A stretch of 33,708 nt of DNA from Exiguobacterium sp. AM39-5BH (GCF_003467445.1 NZ_QSGS01000018.1:1-33708); one strand, 5' to 3'. Shown: positions 24,338-32,220, counted from the stretch's first letter. The notes: generated by a model from the sequence alone, not told the origin. Program-made: numbers and translations.

Positions 24338-24343
24338 TATAAT
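24338..24343 (+). promoter_or_regulatory. -10 box of the 138-aa hypothetical gene
   Basis: A perfect TATAAT lies 18 nt before the TTG start, so the leader would be only about 12 nt and barely includes the ribosome-binding site. The -35 region (GGAACA, 17 nt upstream) is weak. Confidence 0.45.
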
Positions 24344-24361
24344 GTGAAAGAGGTGATCAGG

Positions 24362-24778
24362 TTGGCACAATTATTTATGTTTTGGTTTGTCGGATTCATG
24401 TGTGTGTTCTCGACGTTTATGTATGCATCACAATGGCGGAATGAGCGCAAACTGATGAAATTGCTGGGAGCCATATTTAGTGTCTTCATAGCTATCGTTT
24501 GTTTTATGATTGCCGCACCAGATACATATGATCGCGCGCTTGGCCGTTATGAGACGGAAACTGGGAGTTGCTACGTCGTTGACAATCAGTCGAAACAAGG
24601 CGGCGTGACGCTCTGGTTTGAAGAGGATTCTTATGATTTTCCGGACATACCGGAGGACGTCGCACATGGACCGGGCACGTTGTTTGATTGTACCGTCACG
24701 TTGACGAAAGTGAATTCGACTGGAGTTGACTATGTGTTGAAGTCGAAAGACGGCGATCCGCTCTTTTCAACATACTAA
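24362..24778 (+). CDS. Hypothetical membrane-anchored protein, 138 aa
   Basis: Two hydrophobic helices near the N-terminus (about residues 3-20 and 33-53), then an extracytoplasmic-looking domain of about 80 residues with two Cys (SCYVVDNQ and LFDCTVTL) that could form a disulphide. TTG 24362 is preferred because GAGGTG lies 6 nt upstream; a GTG at 24344 overlaps the -10 box. The gene ends in a terminator. Function unknown. Confidence 0.68.
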   Translation: MAQLFMFWFVGFMCVFSTFMYASQWRNERKLMKLLGAIFSVFIAIVCFMIAAPDTYDRALGRYETETGSCYVVDNQSKQGGVTLWFEEDSYDFPDIPEDVAHGPGTLFDCTVTLTKVNSTGVDYVLKSKDGDPLFSTY

Positions 24779-24810
24779 AGTATTCTTCTGATTAGAAGGA
24801 TACTTTTTTA
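24777..24810 (+). terminator. Terminator after the 138-aa gene
   Basis: AAGTATTCTTCT pairs with AGAAGGATACTT around GATT, followed by TTTT; it begins at the stop codon. Confidence 0.83.
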
Positions 24811-25160
24811 ATGATTTTTCTGCCATTCATCCTATGAATTCAATTATTATTTGAAATCTACTTTTTCGATAAAGCAATAGGGGAAGTGCAATGGATATCG
24901 TTGGGTTGTAAAGAATGCCGATTTCAATGTGGAAGCTGTCGAAGCAAATGACTATTTAAATTACTGAAATTTTCGGAATATTGTTTTATTCATAAATGAT
25001 TATGATAAAATCATAACAGTGTAAATGGGGAAATTTTACTTTGGGATGAGGGATATGCTTTATTTTGGAATCGGCTCTTTGGAATCAATAGTTTATGATC
25101 TACAAGCAAGCTCGAAACGGTTATGAGAATCTACTTATATTTTGAAAGGGGGAGAACGTA
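24811..25160. other. AT-rich 350-nt stretch without a supported gene
   Basis: No start with a ribosome-binding site opens a plausible reading frame here. About 24892-24966 there is an open stretch on the plus strand that reads like protein (GYRWVVKNADFNVEAVEAND, then LNY and a stop) but lacks a start, possibly the tail of a decayed gene. Near 25000 an imperfect dyad TGATT...AATCA and TTGTTT with GATAAA (17 nt apart) could form the promoter of the permease pair. Confidence 0.5.
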
Positions 25161-26021
25161 ATGAACTGGATTGCTCAAAAATCGGCTCAGTTTTTCATCA
25201 CCATTTTTGTATTGATTGCAATCAGTGCTTTGCCGTCGCTCGTCGTGCAACTCGAGTTCGTACCAACGAACTACTGGAACGGGCTCCAACAACAATTCAG
25301 TCAGTTGGCAAAACTCGATGAGATTACATACTATAACGTCACCGCACAACGAGAATTACCTTTACTGCCTGATCTCGCCCCGCTCATGAAAGAGACGGTC
25401 ATCATCTTTATGACGTCACTCATCGTCTCAGTCGGGTTCGCCCTTTTGTATGCCTATTTCTTTTATCGGAGCGGGAAGCGCGTGCGCACAGTGCTCCAGC
25501 AAACGAGCCAGACGCTCGAGATGATTCCAGATTTATTTTGGCTCATTTTTTCACAATATCTTGCGATCACGATTCATAAGACGACCGGATTTGATCGAAT
25601 TGAAGTCGCTGGCGGATTTGCCGAATACATACGTTTTCTACCGATTTTGACGTTGACGCTAACCATTCTATTCTTCTTCCTCAAATGGTTGACGAAACAT
25701 ATCCTCGAGGAGGATGCGACACCGTTTCTCGAGCTGGCGCGGGCCAAAGGTGTCCGGCCGGCAGGGTTGTTCTGGAAACACTTGCTTCCGAATTTGGTGT
25801 ATCGCTTCTATCTCTTTTTCCGCTCGAATTTGATCACGGTGCTATCGAGTCTCCTGATCATCGAATATTTGTTCAACGTACAAGGGATTTTCCGTTTTGT
25901 CGTCTATAATCCTGTGATGCCAATCCTACTCGTGATCTTGTTGGTCGTCTACATCCCAATCTTCATATTGGATTTACTGGCGGAGTGGCTTATCCCGAAA
26001 GCATGGAAAGGGGAGATTTGA
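25161..26021 (+). CDS. ABC transporter permease, OppB/DppB-like
   Basis: A 286-residue inner permease subunit with an N-terminal helix, an external loop, and a core of five helices. The cytoplasmic EAA motif reads ELARAKGVRPAGLFWKHLLPN (minus its final residues in this quotation), which docks on an ATPase subunit; it marks the peptide/nickel (Opp/Dpp) class. The protein is shorter and more divergent than typical DppB (about 310 residues). GAAAGGGGGAG precedes ATG 25161. The stop overlaps the next permease's ATG by one base (TGATG). No binding protein or ATPase gene is adjacent, so substrate and partners are unknown. Confidence 0.82.
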   Translation: MNWIAQKSAQFFITIFVLIAISALPSLVVQLEFVPTNYWNGLQQQFSQLAKLDEITYYNVTAQRELPLLPDLAPLMKETVIIFMTSLIVSVGFALLYAYFFYRSGKRVRTVLQQTSQTLEMIPDLFWLIFSQYLAITIHKTTGFDRIEVAGGFAEYIRFLPILTLTLTILFFFLKWLTKHILEEDATPFLELARAKGVRPAGLFWKHLLPNLVYRFYLFFRSNLITVLSSLLIIEYLFNVQGIFRFVVYNPVMPILLVILLVVYIPIFILDLLAEWLIPKAWKGEI

Positions 26022-27079
26022 TGCGTCGTACGCTGCTACGTGACCCAGTTTTCTTAATCGTCTTTACGATATTGATGGGCTTGCTATTGTTAAGCATCGG
26101 AAATACGATTTTTCGAGATGGTCAAGTCGATCAATTCCCGAACCGTTACTCCGATGAGGGACGGTTGATTGGCATTCCACCGCTCGAACCGTCCAAAGAT
26201 CAGTGGCTCGGAACCGACCGCGCCGGGAATGATTTGTTTCAAATGATGATCGAAGGGTTTAAATGGACGGTCGGTATTTGTGCGACCGTGGCGCTCGGAC
26301 GGATGGCGCTTGGATTAGTAGTCGGGATTCCGCTCGCCTTTCGCGGGGCACGATTGAACCGAATTTTCAAAATGCTGTTAGATGGGTTTTTGATTCTACC
26401 GATTTCCCTTCTTGCCATGATGATGCTGTTTTCGTCCCTGTTGTTCGCAGACTCGACGATGGTGCCACCGCTAGTTGATCGCGTGACGCTTCAATTGACG
26501 GTCTTCGTGTTTCTCGGTCTACCTGCCGTCACGCTGTACTTGATTACAGAAATCCGGCAGTTGCTCCAACAAGAGTTTATGATTGTCGCCGAGACGTTAG
26601 GCGGCAGCGTCTGGCATCGAGTGAGGCGACACCTGTGGCCGCACCTCGTCCCGACGATGGTGATCGTCTTCATGCAACAGTTTGTGCAAACATTGATGTT
26701 ACTCATTCATCTGTCCTTGTTCGGCGTCTTTTTCGGAGGGACCATTTACTTATTCGAAGGTGTGATGCCGACACTGTTTGAGTGGTCGTCGATGTTCGGC
26801 TATTATTTCAAGCAGTTCACGGCGACGACCTGGATGACGAGTCACATGTTCCTCGTCCCTGCGATTGGATTGTCGATGCTCGTATTTCTCAGTAACTTGC
26901 TGACAAGCCGCCTCGAGCGGGCGTTCCGGTTACGGCGACAAGAAGCGGTCCTCACGGAAGAGACGATGTCTCAAGCCGAGGCAGCGGCCGCGTCGCTCGC
27001 CGAGCCGTTCACACTTGTGCATGCGGATGGCTCATTTCAAAAGATGAATCAAAAGAAAGCGGACGGCATCACACACTGA
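26021..27079 (+). CDS. ABC transporter permease, OppC/DppC-like
   Basis: A 352-residue partner permease. Near residue 62 it carries QWLGTDRAGNDLF, the conserved OppC N-terminal segment. Six helices and an EAA loop (VAETLGGSVWHRVRRHLWPHL) follow. Unusually, about 45 residues of soluble, Ala/Glu-rich tail follow the last helix (EETMSQAEAAAASLAEPF... to ADGITH). ATG 26021 is chosen because AAAGGGGAG lies upstream and it overlaps the stop of the first permease. A terminator overlaps its own stop. The pair should form a heterodimeric channel needing ATPases encoded elsewhere. Confidence 0.82.
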   Translation: MRRTLLRDPVFLIVFTILMGLLLLSIGNTIFRDGQVDQFPNRYSDEGRLIGIPPLEPSKDQWLGTDRAGNDLFQMMIEGFKWTVGICATVALGRMALGLVVGIPLAFRGARLNRIFKMLLDGFLILPISLLAMMMLFSSLLFADSTMVPPLVDRVTLQLTVFVFLGLPAVTLYLITEIRQLLQQEFMIVAETLGGSVWHRVRRHLWPHLVPTMVIVFMQQFVQTLMLLIHLSLFGVFFGGTIYLFEGVMPTLFEWSSMFGYYFKQFTATTWMTSHMFLVPAIGLSMLVFLSNLLTSRLERAFRLRRQEAVLTEETMSQAEAAAASLAEPFTLVHADGSFQKMNQKKADGITH

Positions 27080-27097
27080 TGTCATCCGCTTTCTTTT
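27055..27097 (+). terminator. Terminator overlapping the OppC-like stop codon
   Basis: A 17-bp stem, with three G-U or mismatched pairs, from 27055-27071 to 27077-27093, with a CACAC loop followed by TTTT. The last codons and TGA are part of it. Confidence 0.78.
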
Positions 27098-27131
27098 AGT
27101 ACTTGATTATCGTAAAACTAAGGAGGTAAAG

Positions 27132-27377
27132 ATGGTGAACACGAAGTCGTTTATGCTCGTTTTTGTCTCGGTGTACTTGTTAATGAGTCTTCCTTCAATG
27201 TTAGGAATCGGTTATGTGATTGATTGGATTCCGGAAGCCGCTTTATTGCAAAAGCTGAAGGGATATGTGATTGATGGTTTTACTCACAACTCTCTTTTTA
27301 AAATTGTGTTCTCAGCCATCGCGAGTGGGATTTTTACTTTCTTTTCATCAAGATGGTCAGCCAGTCATAGTGATTGA
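27132..27377 (+). CDS. Small membrane protein, 81 aa
   Basis: Two hydrophobic segments (about residues 7-28 and 57-73) around a short loop. AGGAGG lies 5 nt before ATG 27132; the adjacent in-frame GTG at 27135 has a better spacing of 8 nt and may be the true start. AT-richer than surrounding genes. No recognised family. Confidence 0.65.
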   Translation: MVNTKSFMLVFVSVYLLMSLPSMLGIGYVIDWIPEAALLQKLKGYVIDGFTHNSLFKIVFSAIASGIFTFFSSRWSASHSD

Positions 27378-27526
27378 ATTCGCTCAATATTATGAGAAAC
27401 CCATGATAAATTAATCTTCAGATTGTGGTTCGACTTGATCCATCCGTGAATCAAGTTTGTCATAATCGATTTTTCCTGAATATCAGCGCTTCCTGTATGA
27501 TTTATTTAAGGTGTTTCTACTTCGTG

Positions 27527-27943
27527 TCAGTCGTCAATCACATCTTCTCCAGCTTGTTGAAGTTTCTCAAGTGAGTCGAGCATATGCGCGATCACATCGT
27601 CAGGGTGGCGTTCCCACGCACCGAGTTCGGCCATGACTTTGAGCGGGGCGTTCGACCGATACGACCGGGTCGGGTTGCCAGGGAAGCGCTTGTCCGTCAA
27701 GTTCGGGTCGTTCTCGAAGTCACCCGTCGTTTCGACGAGATAGATGCGCTCACGAGCCTCACCGCTCGCCAGTTCGGCTCCCCACTTGGCGGCGTCGAGA
27801 GTGGCCGTGAAATAGATGTAGTTCGACTGCTTGTCTTGATAGTTCGAGCGTCGCTTCGGTTCAAGCAAGTCCCCCAGCTTCAGTTCGGCTTTCGTGCCGT
27901 GGAAAAACGGGCCGAGGTCGAGCGGTCTCATGTCATCGGTCAT
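27527..27943 (-). CDS. arr: Rifamycin ADP-ribosyltransferase (Arr family)
   Basis: A 138-residue enzyme that uses NAD+ to ADP-ribosylate the C23 hydroxyl of rifamycins, blocking RNA polymerase binding. Family signatures run throughout: GPFFHGTKAELKLGDLL, NYIYFTATLDAAKWGAEL, RIYLVETTG and DPNLTDKRFPGNPTRSYRS. H15, Y44 and D79 correspond to the catalytic His-Tyr-Asp of the mycobacterial enzyme (alignment by eye). AAGGAG lies about 10 nt before ATG 27943. There is no transposon or integron signature around it, and its composition matches the chromosome, suggesting an intrinsic gene. Confidence 0.93.
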   Translation of the reverse strand: MTDDMRPLDLGPFFHGTKAELKLGDLLEPKRRSNYQDKQSNYIYFTATLDAAKWGAELASGEARERIYLVETTGDFENDPNLTDKRFPGNPTRSYRSNAPLKVMAELGAWERHPDDVIAHMLDSLEKLQQAGEDVIDD

Positions 27944-28032
27944 GTTTCATCTCTCCTTCAGTCAGGTTGTCTTCACAGTATAGTGGATGGATTTAGGCGA
28001 AGACAGTCTGTTTTTGGTTCGAGAATCGCAAT

Positions 28033-28065
28033 ATAATAAAGACGGGAAGAGCGACAGGCTCTTCC
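28033..28065 (-). terminator. Terminator of the second GNAT gene
   Basis: GGAAGAGC (28045-28052) pairs with GCTCTTCC (28058-28065) around GACAG. On the minus strand it is followed by CGTCTTTATTATATT. Confidence 0.7.
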
Positions 28066-28083
28066 TATTTTGTTACATCGAAT

Positions 28084-28572
28084 TCAAAGCTGTTTACGGA
28101 ACGAATAACTTGTGATGGCGTAGTCCATCTTCTCTTGATAAAAGCGGTGAGCCTCGGTCCGGGCGAGTCCGGACTCGAGGGCGACGTAGTTGGCACCACG
28201 GTCGCGTGCGTATTCATGGACGAAGTGAAGCAATATCTCGCCATATCCGTTCGAGCGATGGTTTACGCACGTCACGAGGTCGTAAATGAAGACGTGTTTC
28301 TCGAGATATAGATTGACGCGGAGCTCAATCCCCGCTAGCGAGACGATGGCATCGTCGACGTATAGGGCATATAGTTCATACCCTTGTGGTCGCATGGCGG
28401 CGACGAGCTCGCGATAGACGTCGAGCGTCAGGTCCGTACGTAGTTGGTTCATGACTGGGAACGATTCATCGAGTTCGCGTGGTGACTCGATTGGTTTGAT
28501 GGAATAGATGGTCGATGGAATGGGAATCATGCCTCCTTGAGGGGATGTTGTATGTAGATTTCGCTTTCGCAA
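28084..28572 (-). CDS. GNAT family N-acetyltransferase, 162 aa
   Basis: The acetyl-CoA site is in VNHRSNGYGEILLHFVHEYARDRG (central RSNGYGE), followed by YVALESGLARTEAHRFYQEKMDYA, the typical C-terminal half of small GNAT proteins related to PhnO/aminoglycoside-type acetylases. TTG 28572 is the likely start, with AGGAAT upstream. An internal AAGGAGG falls only one base before an in-frame ATG at 28530, too close to use. The acceptor is unknown. Confidence 0.8.
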   Translation of the reverse strand: MRKRNLHTTSPQGGMIPIPSTIYSIKPIESPRELDESFPVMNQLRTDLTLDVYRELVAAMRPQGYELYALYVDDAIVSLAGIELRVNLYLEKHVFIYDLVTCVNHRSNGYGEILLHFVHEYARDRGANYVALESGLARTEAHRFYQEKMDYAITSYSFRKQL

Positions 28573-28622
28573 GTCAGGATTCCTTTCCTTACTTATAAAC
28601 GGACAGAAGGGACAGATACATC

Positions 28623-29137
28623 GTGAAACATGCGCTAGTGATTGGCGGCAGCGGGATGCTGGCGGAGGCTGTCCTTTGGTTGGCAGAGGTCGGCTATCAC
28701 GTATCCATCATCGGACGGGATGCCGAGAAAATGAGTCGATTGACCGAACAAGCACCCGCCCGACTGTCTGAAGTATTGGTCGACAATCGGGACGACTTGC
28801 GTCTCAAGGAAGCGCTGCGACGTTCGATTGCGGATTACGGAGATTTCGACTTGGTCGTTGCCTGGATTCATTCGGACGCAGCTGACGCCTTACCGTCTGT
28901 GTTGTCAGTGCTGCGGGGGGCACGGACGTGTTCCATGTTCTCGGGAGCCGCTCCAACTCAAGAGATGTGAGAAACGGTCTGACAATCCCTGAAGACGTCC
29001 GTTATCACCAAGTGCAACTCGGCTATCAGGTCGTAAAGGGGCAGCGCCGCTGGTTGACGCATGAAGAGATTGCCGGAGGCGTGATCGAGGCGATTCAAGA
29101 GAAGAAACCTCACCATTTGGTCGGAAATGTAACGTGA
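28623..29137 (+). pseudogene. Short-chain dehydrogenase-like protein, frameshifted
   Basis: The N-terminal half is a Rossmann fold (ALVIGGSGMLAEAVLWLAE, then IGRD) with FDLVVAWIH in the middle. After CGG-GGG (28914-28919) the frame breaks. A seventh G in the G6 run at 28915-28920 restores RGGTDVFHVLGS, then VRYHQVQLGYQVV, RWLTHEEIAGGVIEAI and a stop at 29137, about 171 aa. This agrees with short SDR-like proteins seen in Bacillales, which lack the YxxxK active site of classical SDRs. GTG 28623 is the start. The break lies in a homopolymer and is probably a sequencing error. Function unknown. Confidence 0.8.
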
Positions 29138-29308
29138 TGAAACGATTGACAATAATCAACTGAAGCGATAAAAGGGCGAACGATACATATGAAAATGATC
29201 TTCGTGCAATCTAGATGGAGCAGCATCTAGAGCGATTTGATAAGAAACTGAATTGGGTGAACCATATTATGGACTTGATGCTGTATCCAAATTGATATGA
29301 TGACACAA

Positions 29309-29358
29309 AAAACCTTGAATGCGCACTTTTATTAAGTGTCGATCATTCAAGGTTTTAT
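29309..29358. terminator. Bidirectional terminator for the GGDEF gene
   Basis: The perfect 13-bp stem AAAACCTTGAATG (29309-29321) / CATTCAAGGTTTT (29344-29356) has a further inner stem CACTT/AAGTG. A and T runs lie on both sides. Confidence 0.87.
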
Positions 29359-29371
29359 TATCAGGTATTTC

Positions 29372-30208
29372 TCAACTAGTCGACGATGCCTTCGCAACGA
29401 TTTTATCAACGACCGTGTTACAATTTTCTCGATTCACCTCATAAAACGTATCCTCATACGTCAATGAAACGTGTTTACCGCTTTGAAGCTCATACTGTTC
29501 TAACAGCGGACGAATCCGGTCATGGACGACCTGTGCGGCTTTTGGTGACGTGTAGGGGAAGATGATGGCGAACGTATCGACTGCGACCCGATACTTGTGA
29601 TCGGTTCGTCTTGTTGCCATATGGAGCTCGTCACTGAAATAATTCAAGAACCATTCATATTCAGTTCGTCCGTAATGTTCCTCGAAACGAGCGAAGTCAT
29701 TCAAGTGAATGAACGAGACTGAGAATGAGCCACCGTGGCGAATGAGACGGTCTCGTTCCGCACTCAAGTCCATCCGAAATCGCTCGGTATTATCAAGCCA
29801 CGTCTCTGGATCGACCGCGATCAATTGTCGCGCTTGTTCCTCTAACTCGTGCCGGGACAGTTGAACGGTGTTCACGAGTTGATGAACGAGACCGGACAGG
29901 ATGGATATGACGAGAAGTAGAATTGTAAAACTGATGCCCTTGCCGTTGAAAAATTGAACGTTACCTGCTTCATAAATGGATGAGAACCATCGAAAATAGC
30001 TGAATAAAAAGATGAGGAGCGTGACAGACAAGGTCAGCCCAGCGCGCATCCCGAAGATGAGAGAAGATAGGACGATGGCAGGTAAAATCAAGTAGCCGAG
30101 AATGCCGACGTTGCTTTCGGACAAAAGGACAGTGTACGCCATCGTGCCGACAATCATACAAGCGATGAGCCCGAATAAATAAATTGATTCATTGGTCCAT
30201 TGCTTCAT
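29372..30208 (-). CDS. Membrane protein with degenerate GGDEF domain
   Basis: The N-terminal 115 residues contain four to five transmembrane helices, followed by a short coiled linker (LSRHELEEQARQL) and a GGDEF-fold domain of about 150 residues. The domain begins DPETWLDNTERF (compare DxLTGLxNRRxF) and has AVDTFAIIF where active enzymes have GGDEFAIIL. The catalytic GGDEF residues are lost, so it should not make c-di-GMP but may bind nucleotide or act as a receptor. ATG 30208 is preferred because GGGGGG lies 6 nt upstream. A TATAAT box lies at 30309-30314 on the minus strand. Confidence 0.82.
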   Translation of the reverse strand: MKQWTNESIYLFGLIACMIVGTMAYTVLLSESNVGILGYLILPAIVLSSLIFGMRAGLTLSVTLLIFLFSYFRWFSSIYEAGNVQFFNGKGISFTILLLVISILSGLVHQLVNTVQLSRHELEEQARQLIAVDPETWLDNTERFRMDLSAERDRLIRHGGSFSVSFIHLNDFARFEEHYGRTEYEWFLNYFSDELHMATRRTDHKYRVAVDTFAIIFPYTSPKAAQVVHDRIRPLLEQYELQSGKHVSLTYEDTFYEVNRENCNTVVDKIVAKASSTS

Positions 30209-30368
30209 TTTCATCCCCCCATCTGTCTCGAATCGGCTCTAGGTGAGCCACCTCATCAATTACCCGCTATCTGTGGTGAATAACCAACCAAAGGTGTCAT
30301 ATACATTCATTATAGAACATTGTATTGAGACGATGGGCTCGTTTTTTGAATCGGGGCGGTAAGACGAC

Positions 30369-30771
30369 TTAACGCACTGTATCATCGAAATGGGCTGTGA
30401 TAGCCCGAGGCATGTCCTCGAGCGGTCCCGTCAATTGGACGACATGAGGTAGATGATAGAACGTGCTCGTCATCTCAATATCGTCGAAACGATTCGTGGC
30501 ATCATGGATGAACACCGTCACACCTGCACCGAGAGCCATGCCGAGCTCGAAATGGCTGCTGTTTTGCCGGCCGACAGTAAGACGATGACAAGTCCGACGT
30601 CATGATGGCCTCAGACTCACTCGTACCGATGGCTCGCAAGTTTTCAAGTGTCGTGGCGCGATCGTTCGTCGTCCAGTCGTATGTATGCGTGTGACCTTGC
30701 GAGAGAAGAGTATCACGCAGCTCCCTTACTCGTTCGATGTTTGCGAAGCGTGAGCCGATATAGAAGTTCAT
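30369..30771 (-). pseudogene. Nucleoside 2-deoxyribosyltransferase-like protein, two frameshifts
   Basis: AGGAGG lies 6 nt before ATG 30771. The protein starts MNFYIGSRFANIERV, with THTYDWT near residue 34 and ESEAIMTSD near residue 55. Adding one C after GAC (30592) continues as LVIVLLSAGK, and adding one A in the A4 run (30562-30565) continues as NSSHFELGMALGAG to a stop at 30369, about 134 aa. Restored, this fits the nucleoside 2-deoxyribosyltransferase-like fold: the SxxFELGMA segment supplies the catalytic Glu of that family. Both breaks are single missing bases. It is the third gene of a minus-strand operon. Confidence 0.75.
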
Positions 30772-30791
30772 ATGAGTCCTCCTAGTATATG

Positions 30792-31097
30792 TCATGTCGT
30801 TTGATTCATATTGGAGGCAACAAACCACCACAACATGAAAAGGAAGACGAATCCATACATCAAGAGTATGCCGATACCAACGAAAATGGACTTCAACAGA
30901 TGCCAATCTCGATGTTTGGCAAGGTGAACCGTTAATCCGATTGAAGAGATTGTCCATAATATTACCGTTCCAAGTATCCACACGACTCCTGGCCCAATCC
31001 AATTCGGAGAGAACAAAACGTAAACGACAGCTATGATGAGACTGAATCCACTAATCGTCAACGCTGGAAAACGATGCGTCACATGACTTCCGTTCAT
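30792..31097 (-). CDS. Small membrane protein, 101 aa
   Basis: Three hydrophobic helices (about residues 13-31, 37-56 and 70-92) and a short tail ending MNQTT. The ATG at 31097 overlaps the stop of the upstream gene by 4 nt, showing translational coupling, and the deoxyribosyltransferase-like gene starts 21 nt after its stop. No recognised family. Confidence 0.7.
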   Translation of the reverse strand: MNGSHVTHRFPALTISGFSLIIAVVYVLFSPNWIGPGVVWILGTVILWTISSIGLTVHLAKHRDWHLLKSIFVGIGILLMYGFVFLFMLWWFVASNMNQTT

Positions 31098-31543
31098 TGT
31101 TTGACTCGATCGAATCGTGTCACCGCTACTTCATGAACGATAAGCAACAAAATCGCGATGAAAAAGACAAGCAAAGCAACGTATTCCGGATTGACGTTCA
31201 GGAAGTAATTGAGTCCAAACAGCGGTGCCACGAAAAGAATGTAGAGCGGATACTGAATCGCAAACAAGGCGTCCAACACCACGATGTCATACATATATGT
31301 TTCGAAGCTATTTAATGTGAAGACAGTGACACTTGCGAACAAAATAGCCATGATGAACAGTTTTGCGGCACGGTTTCGAAGTAAACACGTCCCAAGCATG
31401 CAAACGAGCAGTAAGCCGGATGCGAAAGCATGAATTGGGTGAATCTCTGCATCAGGAAACATGAAGGATGGAATTAGGTTCACGATGAACGCGAGTATAT
31501 AGACCGATGACAAGACGACGAGGCATTTCTTTGAATTAGCCAT
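31094..31543 (-). CDS. Membrane protein, 149 aa
   Basis: Four hydrophobic helices (about residues 8-25, 38-52, 60-78 and 115-138) with a basic C-terminus (RFDRVKQ). AAAGGGG precedes ATG 31543. It is the first gene of the three-gene operon, downstream of a consensus promoter that carries a TTACA-N2-TGTAA operator. No recognised family. Confidence 0.7.
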   Translation of the reverse strand: MANSKKCLVVLSSVYILAFIVNLIPSFMFPDAEIHPIHAFASGLLLVCMLGTCLLRNRAAKLFIMAILFASVTVFTLNSFETYMYDIVVLDALFAIQYPLYILFVAPLFGLNYFLNVNPEYVALLVFFIAILLLIVHEVAVTRFDRVKQ

Positions 31544-31584
31544 TTCTGAACCCCTTTCTTGATGAGGGTTATATTTACATTTAC

Positions 31585-31605
31585 TTACAAGTGTAATTTT
31601 ACACT
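31585..31605. promoter_or_regulatory. Operator with BlaI/CopY-like TTACA-N2-TGTAA box
   Basis: TTACAAGTGTAA (31585-31596) fits the TACA-N2-TGTA box bound by BlaI/MecI/CopY-type repressors. It overlaps a second perfect dyad, AGTGTAA/TTACACT (31590-31605). Together they cover the -10 box and start region of the minus-strand operon. No such repressor gene is in the window. Confidence 0.5.
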
Positions 31606-31623
31606 AAAGGGAGAGTGTGTCAA
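31596..31623 (-). promoter_or_regulatory. SigmaA-type promoter of the three-gene operon
   Basis: On the minus strand a perfect TTGACA (31618-31623) and TAAAAT (31596-31601) are 16 nt apart, about 53 nt upstream of ATG 31543. Confidence 0.6.
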
Positions 31624-31668
31624 GATGAACAGGTGGAGTTAGACTAAAAAAAGAAAGGTGGAACAACA

Positions 31669-31970
31669 ATGACAAAAGAGGAATTGAAAGCACTATTGCC
31701 GATAGAAGAGGTCGAAATCAAACTCGAAGATGTGGAAGGATTGCCGCGCTTCGCATTCGTTAACGAGCGTGAACGTTTCGAGGAAGTACAGGAGGAGTAT
31801 CAGGACGACGAGGAGTCATGGCCGGACGGGCTTTATATCATCGGGTATGGGGACTTTTTAGGGACCCCATTTGTGTGAACATCGAGTCGAATTACGTCAT
31901 CATCGTCAGTCATGAGACGTTCGAAGTGGATGAGATGTTGTCGACTTCCGTCAAGGATTGGTTACGGTAA
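31669..31970 (+). pseudogene. SUKH/SMI1-KNR4-like small protein, frameshifted
   Basis: As written the frame stops after about 69 residues (DGLYIIGYGDFLGTPFV). Adding one C in the C4 run (31865-31868) restores GTPICVNIESNYVIIVSHETF and continues to TAA 31968-31970, about 100 aa. The restored core, a glycine-rich turn followed by PICVNIES, resembles SUKH-fold immunity proteins, but identity is weak. AGGTGG lies 8 nt before ATG 31669. The next gene's ribosome-binding site overlaps the restored stop, which supports the longer reading. Confidence 0.65.
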
Positions 31971-31983
31971 GGTGGGCAAGCCA

Positions 31984-32220
31984 TTGTTTGAGCAACAAGT
32001 CATCATTTCATCCTTAGGTGAGGAGGAAATGGAACTTCAGATGTTCACGATAGTCGGTGCTTCAAAAAAAGCAACGCTGTTAACGAGGGCCGACGCTGCA
32101 CAACTTCGTGCTTTACAAGAAACCGATTTGCGGTTCATCCGCGTTGGTTACGATAGCGATGGGAATTGGCTAACTATCGATTTAGGCAACGGGGAGCTAT
32201 TTTTTTGTAACGACGAATAG
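31984..32220 (+). CDS. Hypothetical protein, 78 aa
   Basis: TTG 31984 is chosen because AAGGTGGG (31969-31976) lies 7 nt upstream; an ATG at 32029 has GGAGG only 2 nt before it. The protein is small, soluble and beta-rich in appearance (LRFIRVGYDSDGNWLTIDLGNGELFF). It starts 13 nt after the restored stop of the SUKH-like gene, so the two are probably co-transcribed. No family recognised; an immunity-type role is a guess from neighbours. Confidence 0.6.
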   Translation: MFEQQVIISSLGEEEMELQMFTIVGASKKATLLTRADAAQLRALQETDLRFIRVGYDSDGNWLTIDLGNGELFFCNDE

